From NCBI GenBank assembly GCA_007258455.2, contig VDFB02000003.1, positions 44,901,875 to 44,965,874 on the forward strand: a stretch of 64,000 bases of DNA, in the 5' to 3' direction. The notes under the pieces were generated by a model. The model ran no database searches. It was not told where the DNA came from and worked only from the letters and a program-made list of their open reading frames with translations. Within the stretch, counting starts at the first letter, position 1, and every line of letters starts with the position of its first letter. A program made the position numbers and the translations under genes. Shown here piece by piece: positions 10,755 to 22,929 of the stretch. Source of the DNA: Sequoia sempervirens (taxonomy: Eukaryota; Streptophyta; Pinopsida; Cupressales; Cupressaceae).

Positions 10755-13724
10755 TCATGTGGCTGTCCCCAAATCAATGGTGGAAATATTATAACTCACC
10801 CCCTCTTCTCCCACAACTGGAGTGGCTATTTGCATAGTTCTGGATATGGACACATCCATTGTCAGTTGAGACCTGACCTTTGGCTTCTTCTCTTTCTTCA
10901 TGCTTATTTGGGCTCGAACCAAGATGGCCTCTAGCCTTTCCCTTGGATCCTTTGAGGTTGGGGTTTTCTTCTCTAGTTGTTTCTCTAGCCACTCTGGCAT
11001 ATGAGATTCCCCTTTTGGTGATTCATGACCATCTTCTTCCTCATGGGTGTGTTGGATTTCCATTACCTTATCACCCAAAGCTTCTTGTTTTTTCTTTCCT
11101 TCCTCCTCATTAGAATCCTGGATAAATACTCTTTCATTTTGTGGGGATTCAGAGGTTGTGTGCTTTCTGGGGTTGTACTCCCCTTTAGTTTTCTTTTCTT
11201 CTTCTTCATCTGCCTTGGAGTGCTCTTGAGGGATGTTCCATATTTGGGCTCTTTTGGGCTTCGGACTCTTCTTTAGGTTTATCTTCCTCTTTATTTTCCT
11301 CTTCCTCATGCTAAGGTAACATCTTTTATCATGCTCGGGCTCTCTTCTAACTACTCTTTTTTCTTTTTCCTATTTCCCTTTTGAAGGGCATTTCTTCATC
11401 ATGTTTGGGGCTTTTGTCATGTTCCCTAGTTGGAGGTTCAGTGTCTCCCTCCATTTCCTCTTCAATGTTCCTCTCCTTGTCAGAAGGTTTCCTCTCCACT
11501 TCCTCTCCAACATCTTTGAGTTGTTGATCCAAATCCTCCTCGAGGTCTGGATCAAACACTTCCACAATGTACTTAGCACCTAGCTCCTCAGTGTCTTCCT
11601 TTGATGATTGTGTTTCTTCTCCCTCATGCACCACCTTATCAATTGTCAAATGTTGGTATTCGGGGTGCTCATGGTAATCATTTTCCTTCTCTTCCATCTC
11701 ATTTGTAGCTTCCCTTTCTTGCCGCTCCAATTCTTCTGATATTTCCATTGTAGCCTTCATCTCTGGCATCAGTTGGAGGAGTATGGATAGGAAGACTGGA
11801 AGAAATTTGTTCCAAGGTATCTTGTATGGTTGGGTTCATCAGCACCCCAGACAGCTACATAGGAATGTTTTACATGTGGCAAGAGAAGGATTCTGGGAGT
11901 GAGAGAGTGGGAACTCACATCATTGTTGTTGCTAGTGAAAGAGATGTTAGAGACATGGAGGAAGAGGAGAGCAGAGAGGTGGTGGTAGAAGAAGAGTCAA
12001 TTACCATAACCTAGGCCATGGTTGGGGTGGAGGAAAGGTGGATAGAGATATCCACTGTAGGTGGGGAAGTAGCAACCATCACCTGAGAGTTAGGTAGAGG
12101 GGCAACAATGGCTACAAGAATGGAGGCAGCATGTGGAGACTCTGGCTGCTCTACCTCTATCTCTTCCCCTTCATGGAGTGGGTCCTCTTGAATGGTAGGC
12201 ATCTCTGTGAAACTGCCTGATTTGTTCTTTTTCTTGGAAGGTTCACCTTCCACAACCTTTCTTGCATACACCTTAGGCTTGGGCTATTGTTCAGAAGTTT
12301 CCTTTCTCTTCCTTGACCTAGTGGCTGGAGGGGATTTCAAAGTTTCTCTAGTTGGGGTAGTAGTTGTCCCACTATCAATTTCGCTTCCTGGTTCATCTTT
12401 GATCTCTCCATAGGTTAGGGTGACCCCTTGTTGCTTCAATTGGGAAATCTTCCCATCAATCCATTCCTTCATTCTAGCCTCAACGAGCTTCATTAGGATA
12501 TCGAGGTTGACAACCTCCTGCTCATTCCAATCAATCAGCGGCAGCGATAAACTGGCAACTACATTATGTCGAGGATCCATTACTGTATTCTCATCTTCTA
12601 CTACATGGTATAGCATAGGGAACAAGTTGACCTTCTTGATGAAGTATGTGGTCATGCGCATGTAGTACCTCATTCACACTTCATTATCGTCCTAGCAATT
12701 GGCCCAAAAGTCCTCCACATTATGCAAATTGATGTATTCAGCAACGACCATCTTCTTAAGTTTACCATAGGGCTCCATTCACAGTGGAGTAGTGTGGAAC
12801 TTTAGGTTATAACCCACGAGTTCTTTATTTGATTTGTCTACACATTGAGATGTGTGGAGTTCATACAACCCTTTAATGATGAGAGGGGATAAGGAATTCA
12901 AGAGAGTTCTAGCAATATTATCTGGTCATTTAGATACCGAGGCAGCTTGTATGGTTTCTCCTAGAAACCTTTGGCCTGAATGTAGGTAAATTTTGGAAAT
13001 TGTATAAATAAGAAGGTGAATTGGCACAGGAAAGCATTAGCACTATGGGAAACTCTCCTTTCAAAATCACCCCCAAGCAATCTGATAATGTGGCCTATGA
13101 AGGCATCATTAACTCTGCAATAATCCCTCTTAAAATTCTTGTACTATAGCTAAGGGTACCTGTCATAGACCTTTAACTGTCTATGTGGTTATGTATTTGG
13201 TGCCACAAATAAGCCCCTATATTGTGTCTTGTTAGCTAGTAAATAGACAAGGTACAAATTCATGTAGAAGTGTGAGGTCTTCTTGACAACCGCAAATTAC
13301 TCATGCAAGCAATTGCTAATTATCCATGCCCAATAGAACTTGGTTTTACCATAGATGACCTCTTCTATGAAATACAACATCCATTCCTGGAAGCAGGCCG
13401 TAGTCAGAAGGCCCATTACTCTACTTAGTATGGTTACCAAGTCATGGTAATCCTCATAAAATCATTGTGGAAGAGTTCCTGGGGTACCTTTGCAACACTG
13501 CCCCTCTTTTCTTTTAGTCAATATTGATTGATGACCCTTTTGCATTTGAGGGGGTCCTTATCCCACATTTGCTTCCCATATTTTGTTGATGCATCTTCCA
13601 TTTCTATGAAGGTAGGGATATGAAAATCCTTCCCTATTGACTTGGTGGATAAGTCAGCCAATACATTCCCATCTCTATCCACAATGGTTCTGGTCTCTTT
13701 TTGGTATGCCTCTTTGTAGGCCAT
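10755..13724 (-). pseudogene. Long broken minus-strand reading frame, function unknown
   Basis: Several minus-strand frames join into one decayed protein. From about 12930 down to 12011 the frame is continuous apart from a few stops, and includes GYNLKFHTTPL, MVVAEYINLHNVEDFW and VNLDILMKLVEARMKEW. The 12284-12673 and 12011-12271 pieces are in the same frame, separated by one stop. An N-terminal piece at 13518-13724 and acidic, lysine-rich C-terminal pieces at 11347-11769 and 10755-11309 (Glu/Lys-rich, charged, low complexity, with many TPTS and PP stretches nearby) are in shifted frames. No catalytic motif is recognised. It lies upstream of, and antisense to, the gypsy element at 18256, and could be an extra gene carried by a different LTR element. 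A plant gene fragment is also possible. The acidic tail looks like a disordered region. Confidence 0.55.
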
Positions 13725-16607
13725 TACGAGTTCAGTGGCAACAAGAGCAGGTGGAAAACCATCAGCCTTAGCAAACCCACTACCTTTTATTTTTCATTGT
13801 GGGGTTAATCTGGACCCTTTGTTTAAATTCATCAATGTCTATGTGCCCGATGTTCATGTCTAAGACTTCCTTCCAATGTGTGGTGACCTTAGAGTTGAGA
13901 GGTTCCCCTTGTAACTTGTACTTCATTTGATCTTTGTCTTCTTTTCCATGGGGTTCTTTTTTTATTCTTTCCCTTGTCCTTCTCCATGGCTGCCTTCAAG
14001 GGTCCTGCACCTAGTTCCATATATCTTGGTGAGAGAGGGTAAGCACATCAAGCATATAAAGCAATGGGAAAGTTAGCCAAAATCTTATGAAATAGTTGAA
14101 TGAATAATTAGATCATTTAAGAAGCTAACATCTCTTCAAATTGACATTATCCTTTCACAAGAAAATTTTAGTAGTTTGGGCCTAGGTCTGCGAATTCCTT
14201 GGGCTAAGGTCATTTTGGACCAGCTACAAGAGATATGTCCAGGAAGGGCGGCTCCCAACACTTGTAGATTTCATCAATGTATGATCCATCAAGGAGGCCA
14301 CATTATTTTTGGCATGTGGGTCAAATTAATTCTAAAGTTTCAAAAGGGCATTAAAAGATCATCTTTTAGGTGAAGCGAGAATCAAAAGGGAGTAACTTTG
14401 TTGTTTAAGGGTTTTGCTAGTTAAGCGGCACCCAGCAAAGCGGTGCCTACGGGTGGTGTTTCACCATCACGAGAATCAAATCTTTGATGTTCGGGATTTT
14501 TGGGTTGGAAGAATTGGGTGGCCATTAGGTCATTGCTATTTGAAATGGTGAAAGTTGGATGGTGATCTAGTAGGAATATACGTGAAATTAGGTTGCTAGG
14601 AGGCCTTGGTTCATTCATTTATTCTTTGGGTGGTTCATTGACAATGGGGGTTTAGGTACCAGTGCTTGAATTGAATGATGATCATTTTCCATTTGAGAAG
14701 GGTGAAAGCTAGAATAGAGTTTGATGTTGAAAAACCATGATGGATGACTAAAACAAGGTTCAACATTTAACAATTTTTCATCTTAGCATTCAAAAACAAC
14801 TATGGTATGAATTGAACCTGGGGTGGAATATTATTGATTAGGAGTTGTTCAAGACAAGACTCACCACGATGGCTTGTAGATGGAAGCCCATAGGCAAGGC
14901 CCAAACTGATGTCTCACTTGGTCATTTGGAGTGTAGATGGATTAGCCCGGCAAAGGTAAGCACGAATCAGATGGTCCGCGAGGATAGGCGTGAAAGCCAT
15001 TGAGACGAAGCATTAATGGATCTCCCACCAGTGGAAGTCCGTGGTTAGGGATTTGTGATGAGTCAGGACTTAAGATTTTGCTAGATTTAAACTTGAAGGG
15101 CAGTGACTAAGGAAGAACCCGCCTGCCGGAAGGTCATGTTTGAACAACTGTTTGAAACGGTGAAGCCAAAAGGTAGTTTGTAGATGGAAATCCCCGCCTA
15201 TGGACCCAAAAGGTTCGACGACTCTGCAATTTATGCTAAGTTTGGGGCGGTCAATGAATGGAGTCCTCTCGTGAGGGAAAACTTGATGGAGGAGTTTGTC
15301 ATTTCAAGTTTAACTCAATTTTCAAGGTCGGTGACAATGATAGGAAGGTGTGGGCTTGTAGGAGGCGAAAGCCCTGGTTGATGAACAATGGTAGAGAGTG
15401 TGAGTTTTGCAGACGGTGCATGGATCAAGTTTGGAATTTTTTTAAGATTTTAATAGGTGGGTTTTGTGCACCCTAGTTAACTCTAAATAATTTTCAAGTT
15501 TTCTCCCTTAAATTCATCAATTTTGCATCAAAATCAAAGAAAACCTAAAAGTAAATTGTGTGATGAAACCTACCACAAGAACAATGAATACTGACAAGGA
15601 ACTCATTAGTAGAGGCTTTGAAGCATTGGTGGAACTCATCAGGCGTGAAGGCGGTGATAGAGGTTAGCTTTGACTCTTTTCTGATCAAGCTGACAAGTGA
15701 AAATGATAGCTAGAAGTTGCCTATTTATAGAACATGGCATATTAAATGCACCCTATTAATGATTGTAAGGTGGGGTTGGGAGTTGGTGAGTTGTCATTTG
15801 AAAATGGTCATGAGAAGCTTGAAATATGATGGGAGGAAGGTAGTTAGTGCTTGACCATTTGGTCATTCAGTCATGAAAATGACGCCAGTATTCAAGTTCT
15901 ATGGGATGGAAAGCTGTTGGAGAAAGGCCATTTGGAATGGCCATGGGGTGGAGGAAACCCATGTGGGGTAGCCTGACAGGGTGGACCCGACCAACTCCAA
16001 GGATGCCACTTCTGAAAATCAAAGGCAAACAGCCAAGGGAACTCCGCAAAGGCCTAGAGCCTTGAAAATTTGAGGGGGGAAAAACATGGTCAACTCAAGA
16101 TGACTTCTTGAAAGCTCATTGACCACTTAGAACACCAAAATAAGGGGCACAAAACAAAGTGAGTGACAAGGTGACTTGACAAAGTGAATATAAAGAGGGT
16201 CCCCATTCTGAACGAGGCATGTGTGTTGAAGGAACAACAGTACTCAACAACATTTGAAAATAGAACATGGAGTATGATAACCATAGATTTTGTAGTGAAA
16301 ACATGATGTAATGATTGTCTTACAAATTTTAAATGCAACATTGATAGGTTAAACATGCAAAAGGAGAATGTAATTTTCAAATTTAGAACATGATAATCAA
16401 CTGAATATGCTATGTAACAACATGAAAATGAAATGTTGTAAATGCCATTTTGAATTTTAACAATGCATGCAATGAAGCAACTTAATCTAAATTTAGGGAA
16501 TTTAATCAAACAAAAAATGTGAAAACTGAAATAGGAAAGTAACAATAGCAAATAGAATCCTAAAACTAAGATTTCAACTACCGAAAAATGCATATCAAGA
16601 TCTATCA
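13725..16607. other. Probable retroelement non-coding DNA, no gene
   Basis: No supported coding frame. A purine run TTGAGGGGGGAAAAA at about 16070-16084 resembles a plus-strand polypurine tract, but no LTR start follows convincingly. Short loosely related phrases around TTGTAGATGGAA recur near 14876 and 15178. Confidence 0.35.
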
Positions 16608-16815
16608 GGGACTCATTCGTGAGTAAAGGAGAATGGGTCCTGGTTAATGATTTTTGAGTTTTTTTTGTTGATTTTTGAGTGATTTTAATGCTTTTCAAAT
16701 GCTAGAAAGTACATGCCCAACCTAATTAGGGACTTATTCTCCAATAAAGGATAATGGGTTTTTGGTTAGGGTTTTTTAACTATTTTTGAATTATTTTCAA
16801 GCTTTCTACAATGTC
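16608..16815 (+). repeat. Two-copy imperfect tandem repeat (~100-120 bases)
   Basis: Unit 1 (16608-16727) begins GGGACTCATTCGTGAGTAAA and unit 2 (16728-16815) begins GGGACTTATTCTCCAATAAA. Both continue with GGA(G/T)AATGGGT and T-rich tracts and end in a CTTT-CAA-type block. Confidence 0.6.
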
Positions 16816-18255
16816 TTTCAATTCCAAGTCTGAGATAGTAACTTTTAGTTTTAGATTTTGCTAAAATGCAATGTGAAAATGCAACAAAATGATGAATGCA
16901 AAGACCAAATTTGAAATGCAATTTTTTTAATTTTCAAATACAATTTTATAAAATCTAAATGATATGCAAAATGATTGATTTTTTTTTATATTTTTTCTGG
17001 CTGAGAAATGCAAAGTGTGAATATTTATTCACGCCTTTGCTCTTTTCCTTCGATCATTCTTTCCTTCATGGGTTCCTCTTGTTTTGATACCACTTTCTAA
17101 AGTAGCTTTTAAGCCCATTTCCGCGTGGCATCTATTAGAGCTTCCTTCGAGATGCCTCTTTTTCTTTTTCAGGCCTGATTGCTTGACATGTTGCCTCTCC
17201 TACTTTTCTATTCACCACGGTACCTTTGTGGGAGCTTTCTGTGTGGTGATTGTTAGTTCCACTACTTTTGTTAGATGGTTGTTGCAATATTTCTATTTTA
17301 GTGTTGGGTGTCCCTTCCTTTTGCTGCTACATGGCCCATCTCTCCTTAGAATGTCTATTGGTATGTTTCTTTTCCTTTGCTTTTTGTTGGTGCACATTAA
17401 CAGGAATATTTCTCATTAAGGAGGACTTCAACTGGAGCATCTTTCTTGTTGGAGCCTCTAGGCAGTGGGCTGTCTCATTTAAGCAACCCTTTCTTCATTT
17501 TGTTGTTGTTGTTAGATGGAAAAAAATTTCCTAGCACTGAGAATTAGCCTTTGTAGTGTTTGATATTAAATCTGAACTTACAGACTATGCCATTATGTTC
17601 GGCCTCTCTGTTTTCAAGCATTTGATAGGATATTAGCTTGTGCTTGCATTTTTTGAAATATATGAACATCTGTTTCAAGCTTTTATAATCTTTATGTGGC
17701 TTAGCGTAATACAGATCATGTTGCGACTCTTTTGTGTTAGCTTATGTTGTATAGGTTATATTATGCAAATGGTTTGATGTTCTTATGTTTGCAGTGTTGG
17801 GAATTATCTATTTAATATACGCTAATTACTACCTAAGCCTTTGTTTCTGCAATGTGCTTACTTATCTGATTACTGATATGGCGCATCGCCTTAGCTTAGA
17901 TTTGTTTATTTTATGTTTGTCTTCATTCCCTTTTCTCCCCCCCATTAAAAAATGAAGAGTCAGCTTCGATAAAATCCCAGAGGTCACTTAGTTATGCGTA
18001 CAAGTCCCCCCAATAGCTAAGTTTGCCATAAGGCTGCTGCCTGCAAACTTTTGCATCAACAGTTCTTTTTCTGGCACGCCTGATGGGATGAACTAAAATG
18101 TTCGCAATCCAAAAGAGTGTATGAACCATAGGCCCATCACTAGGTCTCAAACCACAAGAATCCCTAGCCTGCTTGTACCACCACTAGTTTCAATCAAGGC
18201 AAGAAGTTAATAGGCTAACACATCACCTCTGACTTCCCCTTCGTCCCTTGCGTAG
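16816..18255. other. Upstream of the gypsy gag, probable leader/LTR remnant
   Basis: T-rich non-coding DNA. Near 18060-18095 the phrase TTTCTGGCACGCCTGATGGG resembles the leader just downstream of the primer site in Tat/Athila elements. I could not find a matching 5' LTR boundary or its 3' partner. Confidence 0.35.
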
Positions 18256-19480
18256 ATGGCTAGAAATTTTGTAGCTTGGGATGCTGGTAGCCCTTTGATG
18301 GCCCCTGTACCACATGCAGTGTGGGCCCCAATCCCAACTTGCACTTTAAAGGTTGTCCCAAAGTTCACTGGAGACGATTCAAAAACTCCAGCGGAGCACT
18401 TGCAAGATGTGGTTGATGTATGTCTGGTTCATGGAATTACTAACCAGAATGTGGCTTTGTGGCTGCTCGTAGCCTCTTTTAGAGGGAAGGCGTTGGACTG
18501 GTATCGTACTCTTCCAGCTAATACAATTGGCACTTGGGATCAGCTCAGAAATCCTTTCAATGAGCGCTTCTCAAATAATGGCGATAGATCTTTGCTATAT
18601 CACCAGTTGGATAATATAAAGTGGGCTCCTCATGAAGCTTTGGTCGATTTCAATGCTCAGTTTCATTTGACTTGGGAAAGGGTCCTTGTCAGTAGTCAGC
18701 CACCTCTGAATCTGGCATTCATGTTCTATCTGAAGTCTATAAATGTTGATATTTTTGTGATGTTGCAATCTCGCAACGAAAATACCTTACCTGATGCATA
18801 TAGCCATATCGTCATCGCGGAGAACAATCTTATTGCCGCCAAAAATTTGGCACCGTGACCTATCATGTCATTGTTCCTGGAATCAACTGCAACAGAACCA
18901 AAGGTAGCTTCAACCAATGTTCCCTCGCCCCCTAGTCTATGTATGTGTACCTGGGAACGACACCTAGCTTGGCTCCAGTGCCTAACCCCTTGGCGGCTGA
19001 GGTGAGTGACATGAGGGAGCAGTTGCGAACCATGACAAATGAGTTAACCAGTAAGAAGCAAAAACAATATGCCTACCAAAACCCTTCTTACCAAAACTAC
19101 CAAGGTGGGAAACCTCCTTTTTAGCAGAATCAATGGCAGGATAGATTGCACAGTAATACCCAAGCTCAACAAAGTAATCAGGTCGTGCCCGTGACTATGT
19201 TGATGTAGACTATCTATCCTAGTTCGAGTAAATAGCTAGTAGCGGGACAAAATAATCTTATCGAGCAGATTAATCCATGGTGCTTCCCTTGCAATGATGC
19301 ACACATGCCCCAAAATTTTTGGCGAGGGAATTTACAATAGAAGATAGTAGAGCAACGTAGTCAAGGCATCATGCCCAATTCTGGAGGTTATGCATATGCC
19401 TCTCAGCAAATGGAAAATGCAATTCTCACCGCTCAAATGCAAGGAATGTCTATAGAGTAAGAGCTAGATATAGCTCCAGA
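18256..19480 (+). pseudogene. gypsy gag (capsid) pseudogene
   Basis: Gag forms the virus-like particle and packages element RNA. The first 200 codons are open and carry a retrotransposon gag domain: KFTGDDSKTPAEHLQDV, FRGKALDWYRTLPANTIGTW and a block ending HIVIAENNLIAAKN. The start at 18256 is the first Met before the conserved region. After a TGA at 18856 the frame shifts to 18939, with MREQLRTMTNELTSK (short coiled coil) and a Tyr/Gln-rich stretch. A nucleocapsid-like WCFPCNDAHMPQNF near 19280-19320 is a CCHC zinc knuckle whose last Cys is replaced by Phe. Several in-frame stops make it non-functional. Confidence 0.85.
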
Positions 19481-19943
19481 CTAGGCACTCTTTTCTTAGA
19501 TGGAGGAAGAGGAGTCAGCATACCCGAACGACATTCTGGTGACCCAGGCGCCACAAGTACAATCAGACTACAATACCCGTTCCAAGCGGAGGCTCACTAG
19601 AGAATTCACATCCTTGCAAACTAAAGGGTCACCTAATCCAATGCCCAGTCCATCGGCAACTGTGTCATCAATTTCGTAGCAATCTGGGGCCGTTGTTCCA
19701 GGTTCCAAGAATCCACCTCCTCCGAAAGTAAAATCTCCCACAGCCACCCCGATAGTTGCCAAACAGACGAATGTACTAGCTGTGAGACAAAAGGAGCCAG
19801 CTACCATAGCTCATCAGTCATGTACACCATTCAACGTGGTGGAATAGCTCAAGAAATCTTCTGCTAATGTTTCCTTGTGGGATATCCTGGCCATCCCGAA
19901 GCAAAAGTTGCTATTATAGAAGGCATTATCGGGAGAAGAGGGC

Positions 19944-20342
19944 ATGAAGATGCTTGAGAAGCCCTCAAAAGATAAGACAACCAATCCAGGCCCAGAAAGA
20001 GTTTTAGCAAATCGATCAGCAGAAAATCAGATCAGAAAAGAGGGTAAGCCTAAACCCAAGCCTTTCTTTCTAAGACTTATCATTGGTAAAAAACTACTGC
20101 ATAATTGTATGGTTGACTCTGGTGCTAGCACCACCGTCATGCCCAAGCAAGTAGCTGAAGCTCTGGGACTCGAATATGAGCCTCTTAAGAAGGGAGTTAT
20201 GCAACTCAACGGGAACAAGGTTGAAACCGTAGAAGTAATCAAAGGATTTCCTATGACATTGTTTGCTTGTCCCAGCATTACTGTGAATCAAGATATTGTG
20301 CTCATTGACGTCCCTCCTATGTTCGGGATATGTCTGTCCTGA
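19944..20342 (+). pseudogene. gypsy aspartic protease domain
   Basis: The retroelement protease cleaves the Gag-Pol polyprotein. The catalytic motif VDSGAST is intact (DSGA at 20115-20126) and is preceded by LRLIIGKKLLHNCM. It is followed by VMPKQVAEALGL and a hydrophobic block with FPMTLFACPSITVNQDIVLIDVPP. The usual Gly/Arg-Pro block (LLGRPW-like) at the end is degraded to MFGICLS and a stop. It is in frame with the domains on both sides. The Met at 19944 is only the first after a stop and not a true start, because the protein would be part of a polyprotein. Confidence 0.88.
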
Positions 20343-20708
20343 GAATTTACTTCAAACATTGGAGGTTACCTCTCTTTGGACTGGTCGCACCTAATCCTAA
20401 GAACCAAACACGGAGCTAAGATGAAGATATTGTCGGAACCTTTACATTATGAGCATGTGGCTGATGAATCCATGATCAATTTTGAGGTAGCACATACCTC
20501 AATTACCCTGAGAGAGATGCCTAATGTCGAACTTCTTGAGGATGAAGAAGCAAGCAGTTCCTGGATTGAGAATGAGGAAGCTCTCTTGAATGAATTTATA
20601 AGTTCAAACCCTTTTGGAAACTATCATGCAAGTGGGCTAGGAACATACGTCATACATGAGGAGGATCAGATTCTGCCCAGAGTGACTAAAGAGTCTGGGA
20701 GTGAAAGG

Positions 20709-21104
20709 ACCTCAAAGTTATGTACCTTGCGCTTTGACGAAGCAAGATGCAGAGTAGGAGTTGACACTAGAATATGTTTGGTATCTCCATCCAAAGAAAA
20801 GACCTTGAGGTCATACCGTTTCCAATTCGCATGGTTGAACAACAAAGTAGAGTATGAGGGCCTTGTCCACAACTTGAGTTTAGCGGAACGAATGGGTACA
20901 AATCAAATACAAGTGTTCAGAGATTTAGAATTGGTGGTTAACCAAATATGAGGGCTATCAACTTCCAAGAATGTCTGTATGCGATCATACCGACACAGGG
21001 TCTATGACCTAATTGAAGGCTTCAAGGCATTCAACATCCAAATCGTACCTAGAGAGTAGAACTTCGAAGCAAAACAAATGGCAACTGTTGGATCTCAGTT
21101 TGAT
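20709..21104 (+). pseudogene. Additional RNase H-like domain between protease and RT
   Basis: The stretch reads like a plant Tat-type additional (archaeal-like) RNase H: LRFDEARCRVG (usual start FDGS, catalytic Asp kept), RFQFAWLNNKVEYEGL (usual TNN-AEYEAL, catalytic Glu kept), VFRDLELVVNQI (usual GDSxLVVNQV, Asp kept), YRHRVYDLIEGF, then IVPRE and NFEAKQMA, where the final catalytic Asp of the usual ADxLA has become Lys. Two in-frame stops interrupt it. It lies before the RT, whereas in the Tat elements I know best the second RNase H sits between the RT-linked RNase H and integrase. The identification by motif pattern is fairly secure. The rarity of the position is not something I can measure here. 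Confidence 0.78.
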
Positions 21105-21287
21105 CCAGCTTCCGAGTTATTTGATAACAAACATTCTGTGTGGGTGATCGTGCGGCCTGCAGTCCCAAATAATGATCAAAACTGGCAAGTGTTTGATAGT
21201 GATGCACATATCGCATCATTTCTCTAGTTTTATGGAGAATTTTCCAACCAATTACAACCAAAGATTGCTGAGGCCTATGAAGATCAA

Positions 21288-22858
21288 GTGGTCCAGCTTA
21301 AGTCAAACAAGCTTCCCAGAGGTTTGGTTACTCTCAAGAATCTGTTTGATTCTGATGATGTGAGAAAAGACAAGAGAAAGCTTGTAGTTGATAAAGGTGA
21401 TTATGCCAACTTGCACATTGGAGAGGATAAAAAGCTTAAGGTCAGAAAAGAAGTCTCGCAGAAGAATAAAGAAAGGTTGAAATATTTTTATGAGAAGTAT
21501 ATGAATGTGGTAGCATGGTCATATGATGATCTTAAGGGATATGATCCCAAGATTATCCAACACACCATTGAGCTACTAGAGGGAGAAAAACCTGTGTGTC
21601 AAAAGTAGAGGCCAGTAAATCCAAAGATCAAGTCATTAATGGCTCAGGAATTAAAGAAGTTGATTGAATCTTAGATAGTATTCCTGATCAAACACAGTAC
21701 TTGGGTGTCTAACCTGGTGTCGGTCCAGAAGAAGAATGGTGATATATGACTGTGCATTGACTTCTGAGACCTAAATAGAATGTCTCTAAAGGACCACTAC
21801 CCTCTGCCTTCCATGGAGGCAATTCTACAAATAGTTGTTGGTTCTGAGATGTTTTCAATGTTAGATGGTTTCTCTGGCTATAATCAGATTTGAGTGAAAG
21901 AGGAGGACCAACACAAAACAACATTTACCACCAATTAGGGAACATATGCTTATGCTAAAACTCCCTTCAGACTTTCAAATGTCAGAGCCACTTTCCAACG
22001 AGCTATGGACACTGCTTTCAAGGATTTGATAAATAAGATCATTCTTATTTATCTAGATGACCTGACGGTTTTCTCAAAATTTGCTGAAGATCATTTTGAT
22101 CATCTCGAGCTTGTCTTCCAGAAGTGCCAGGAGTTTGGGATTTCTCTGAACCCGAAGAAATGTGTGTTTGGGGTCCCACAAGGGAAGTTGTTGGGTTATT
22201 TCATCTCGAAGGAAGGTATTTCCATCAACCCAGAAAGGGTTAAAGTGATCAAAGAACTCCCTTTACCCATCAACAAAAAAGGAGTTCAATCTTTTTTGGG
22301 AAAGGTTAACTTCATCAGTCGATTCATACTGGACTTCGCATGGATCGTTCAGCCCATCACATTGATGTTGAAAAAGGACCAAGCTTTCAAATGGACAACG
22401 AAAGCCAGAAAATATTTCGAACAAATTAAAGAAGTCATCTCTTTAGCTCTTGTGTTGGTTAATCCAGATTTGTCGAAAGACTTCCTCATGTACATCTTTG
22501 GTGGTAGCACGAGTATTTCTATGGTCCTGATGCAGAAAGATGGTGAAGATAAAAGAGAATTTCCCATCGCCTTCTATTCGTGCACTCTAAAAGATTATGA
22601 GGTGAAGTACAACTTTGTGGAGAAACAATATTTTTCTATTGTAAAGGGGTTGAAGAAATTATGACACCTCATATCGTGCAACAAGGTGATTGTTTGTGTG
22701 TCACACCCTAGCGTACGTGAATATATTATGGAAGGTGAAATCATTGACAAGCGGGATAACTGGATAACCAAGATTATCGAGTATGACATCGAGATCAAAC
22801 CAGTCAAGACTGTGAAAGGGAAGGGACTGTGTGAATATTTGGTTGGAAACAATGAAGC
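21288..22858 (+). pseudogene. gypsy reverse transcriptase and linked RNase H
   Basis: RT copies element RNA into DNA and the linked RNase H removes the RNA strand. The RT signature blocks are in order: LVSVQKKNGDI(stop)LCIDF(stop)DLN, HYPLPSMEAIL, FSMLDGFSGYNQI, TPFRLSNVRATFQRAM, and the active-site box YLDD (22050-22061) in ILIYLDDLTVFSK. Thumb-like blocks GYFISKEGISINPERV and VQSFLGKVNFISRFI follow. RNase H then starts near 22480 with MYIFGGSTSISMVLMQ, where the expected first catalytic Asp (usually SDTS) is missing. It ends with EYDIEIKPVKTVKGKGLCEY. Several stops in the palm region (near 21604, 21674, 21749 and 21769) are clean single-base changes. The region 22005-22664 is open for 219 codons. 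Confidence 0.9.
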
Positions 22859-22929
22859 AATGACTGAGGTTGAAGTCTTGAAACTCGTGTTGCTGAATGA
22901 AGAGAGTTTCAAAGACGATTGGTTGGATG

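Noticed and set aside
16070..16084. Polypurine tract and start of a 3' LTR
   Set aside because: The purine run is good, but no TG-initiated sequence after it has a partner elsewhere in the window.
17084..17534. Hydrophobic plus-strand frames of 94-111 codons
   Set aside because: Phe/Cys/Leu-rich composition comes from T-rich DNA. There is no family resemblance and the frames overlap each other.
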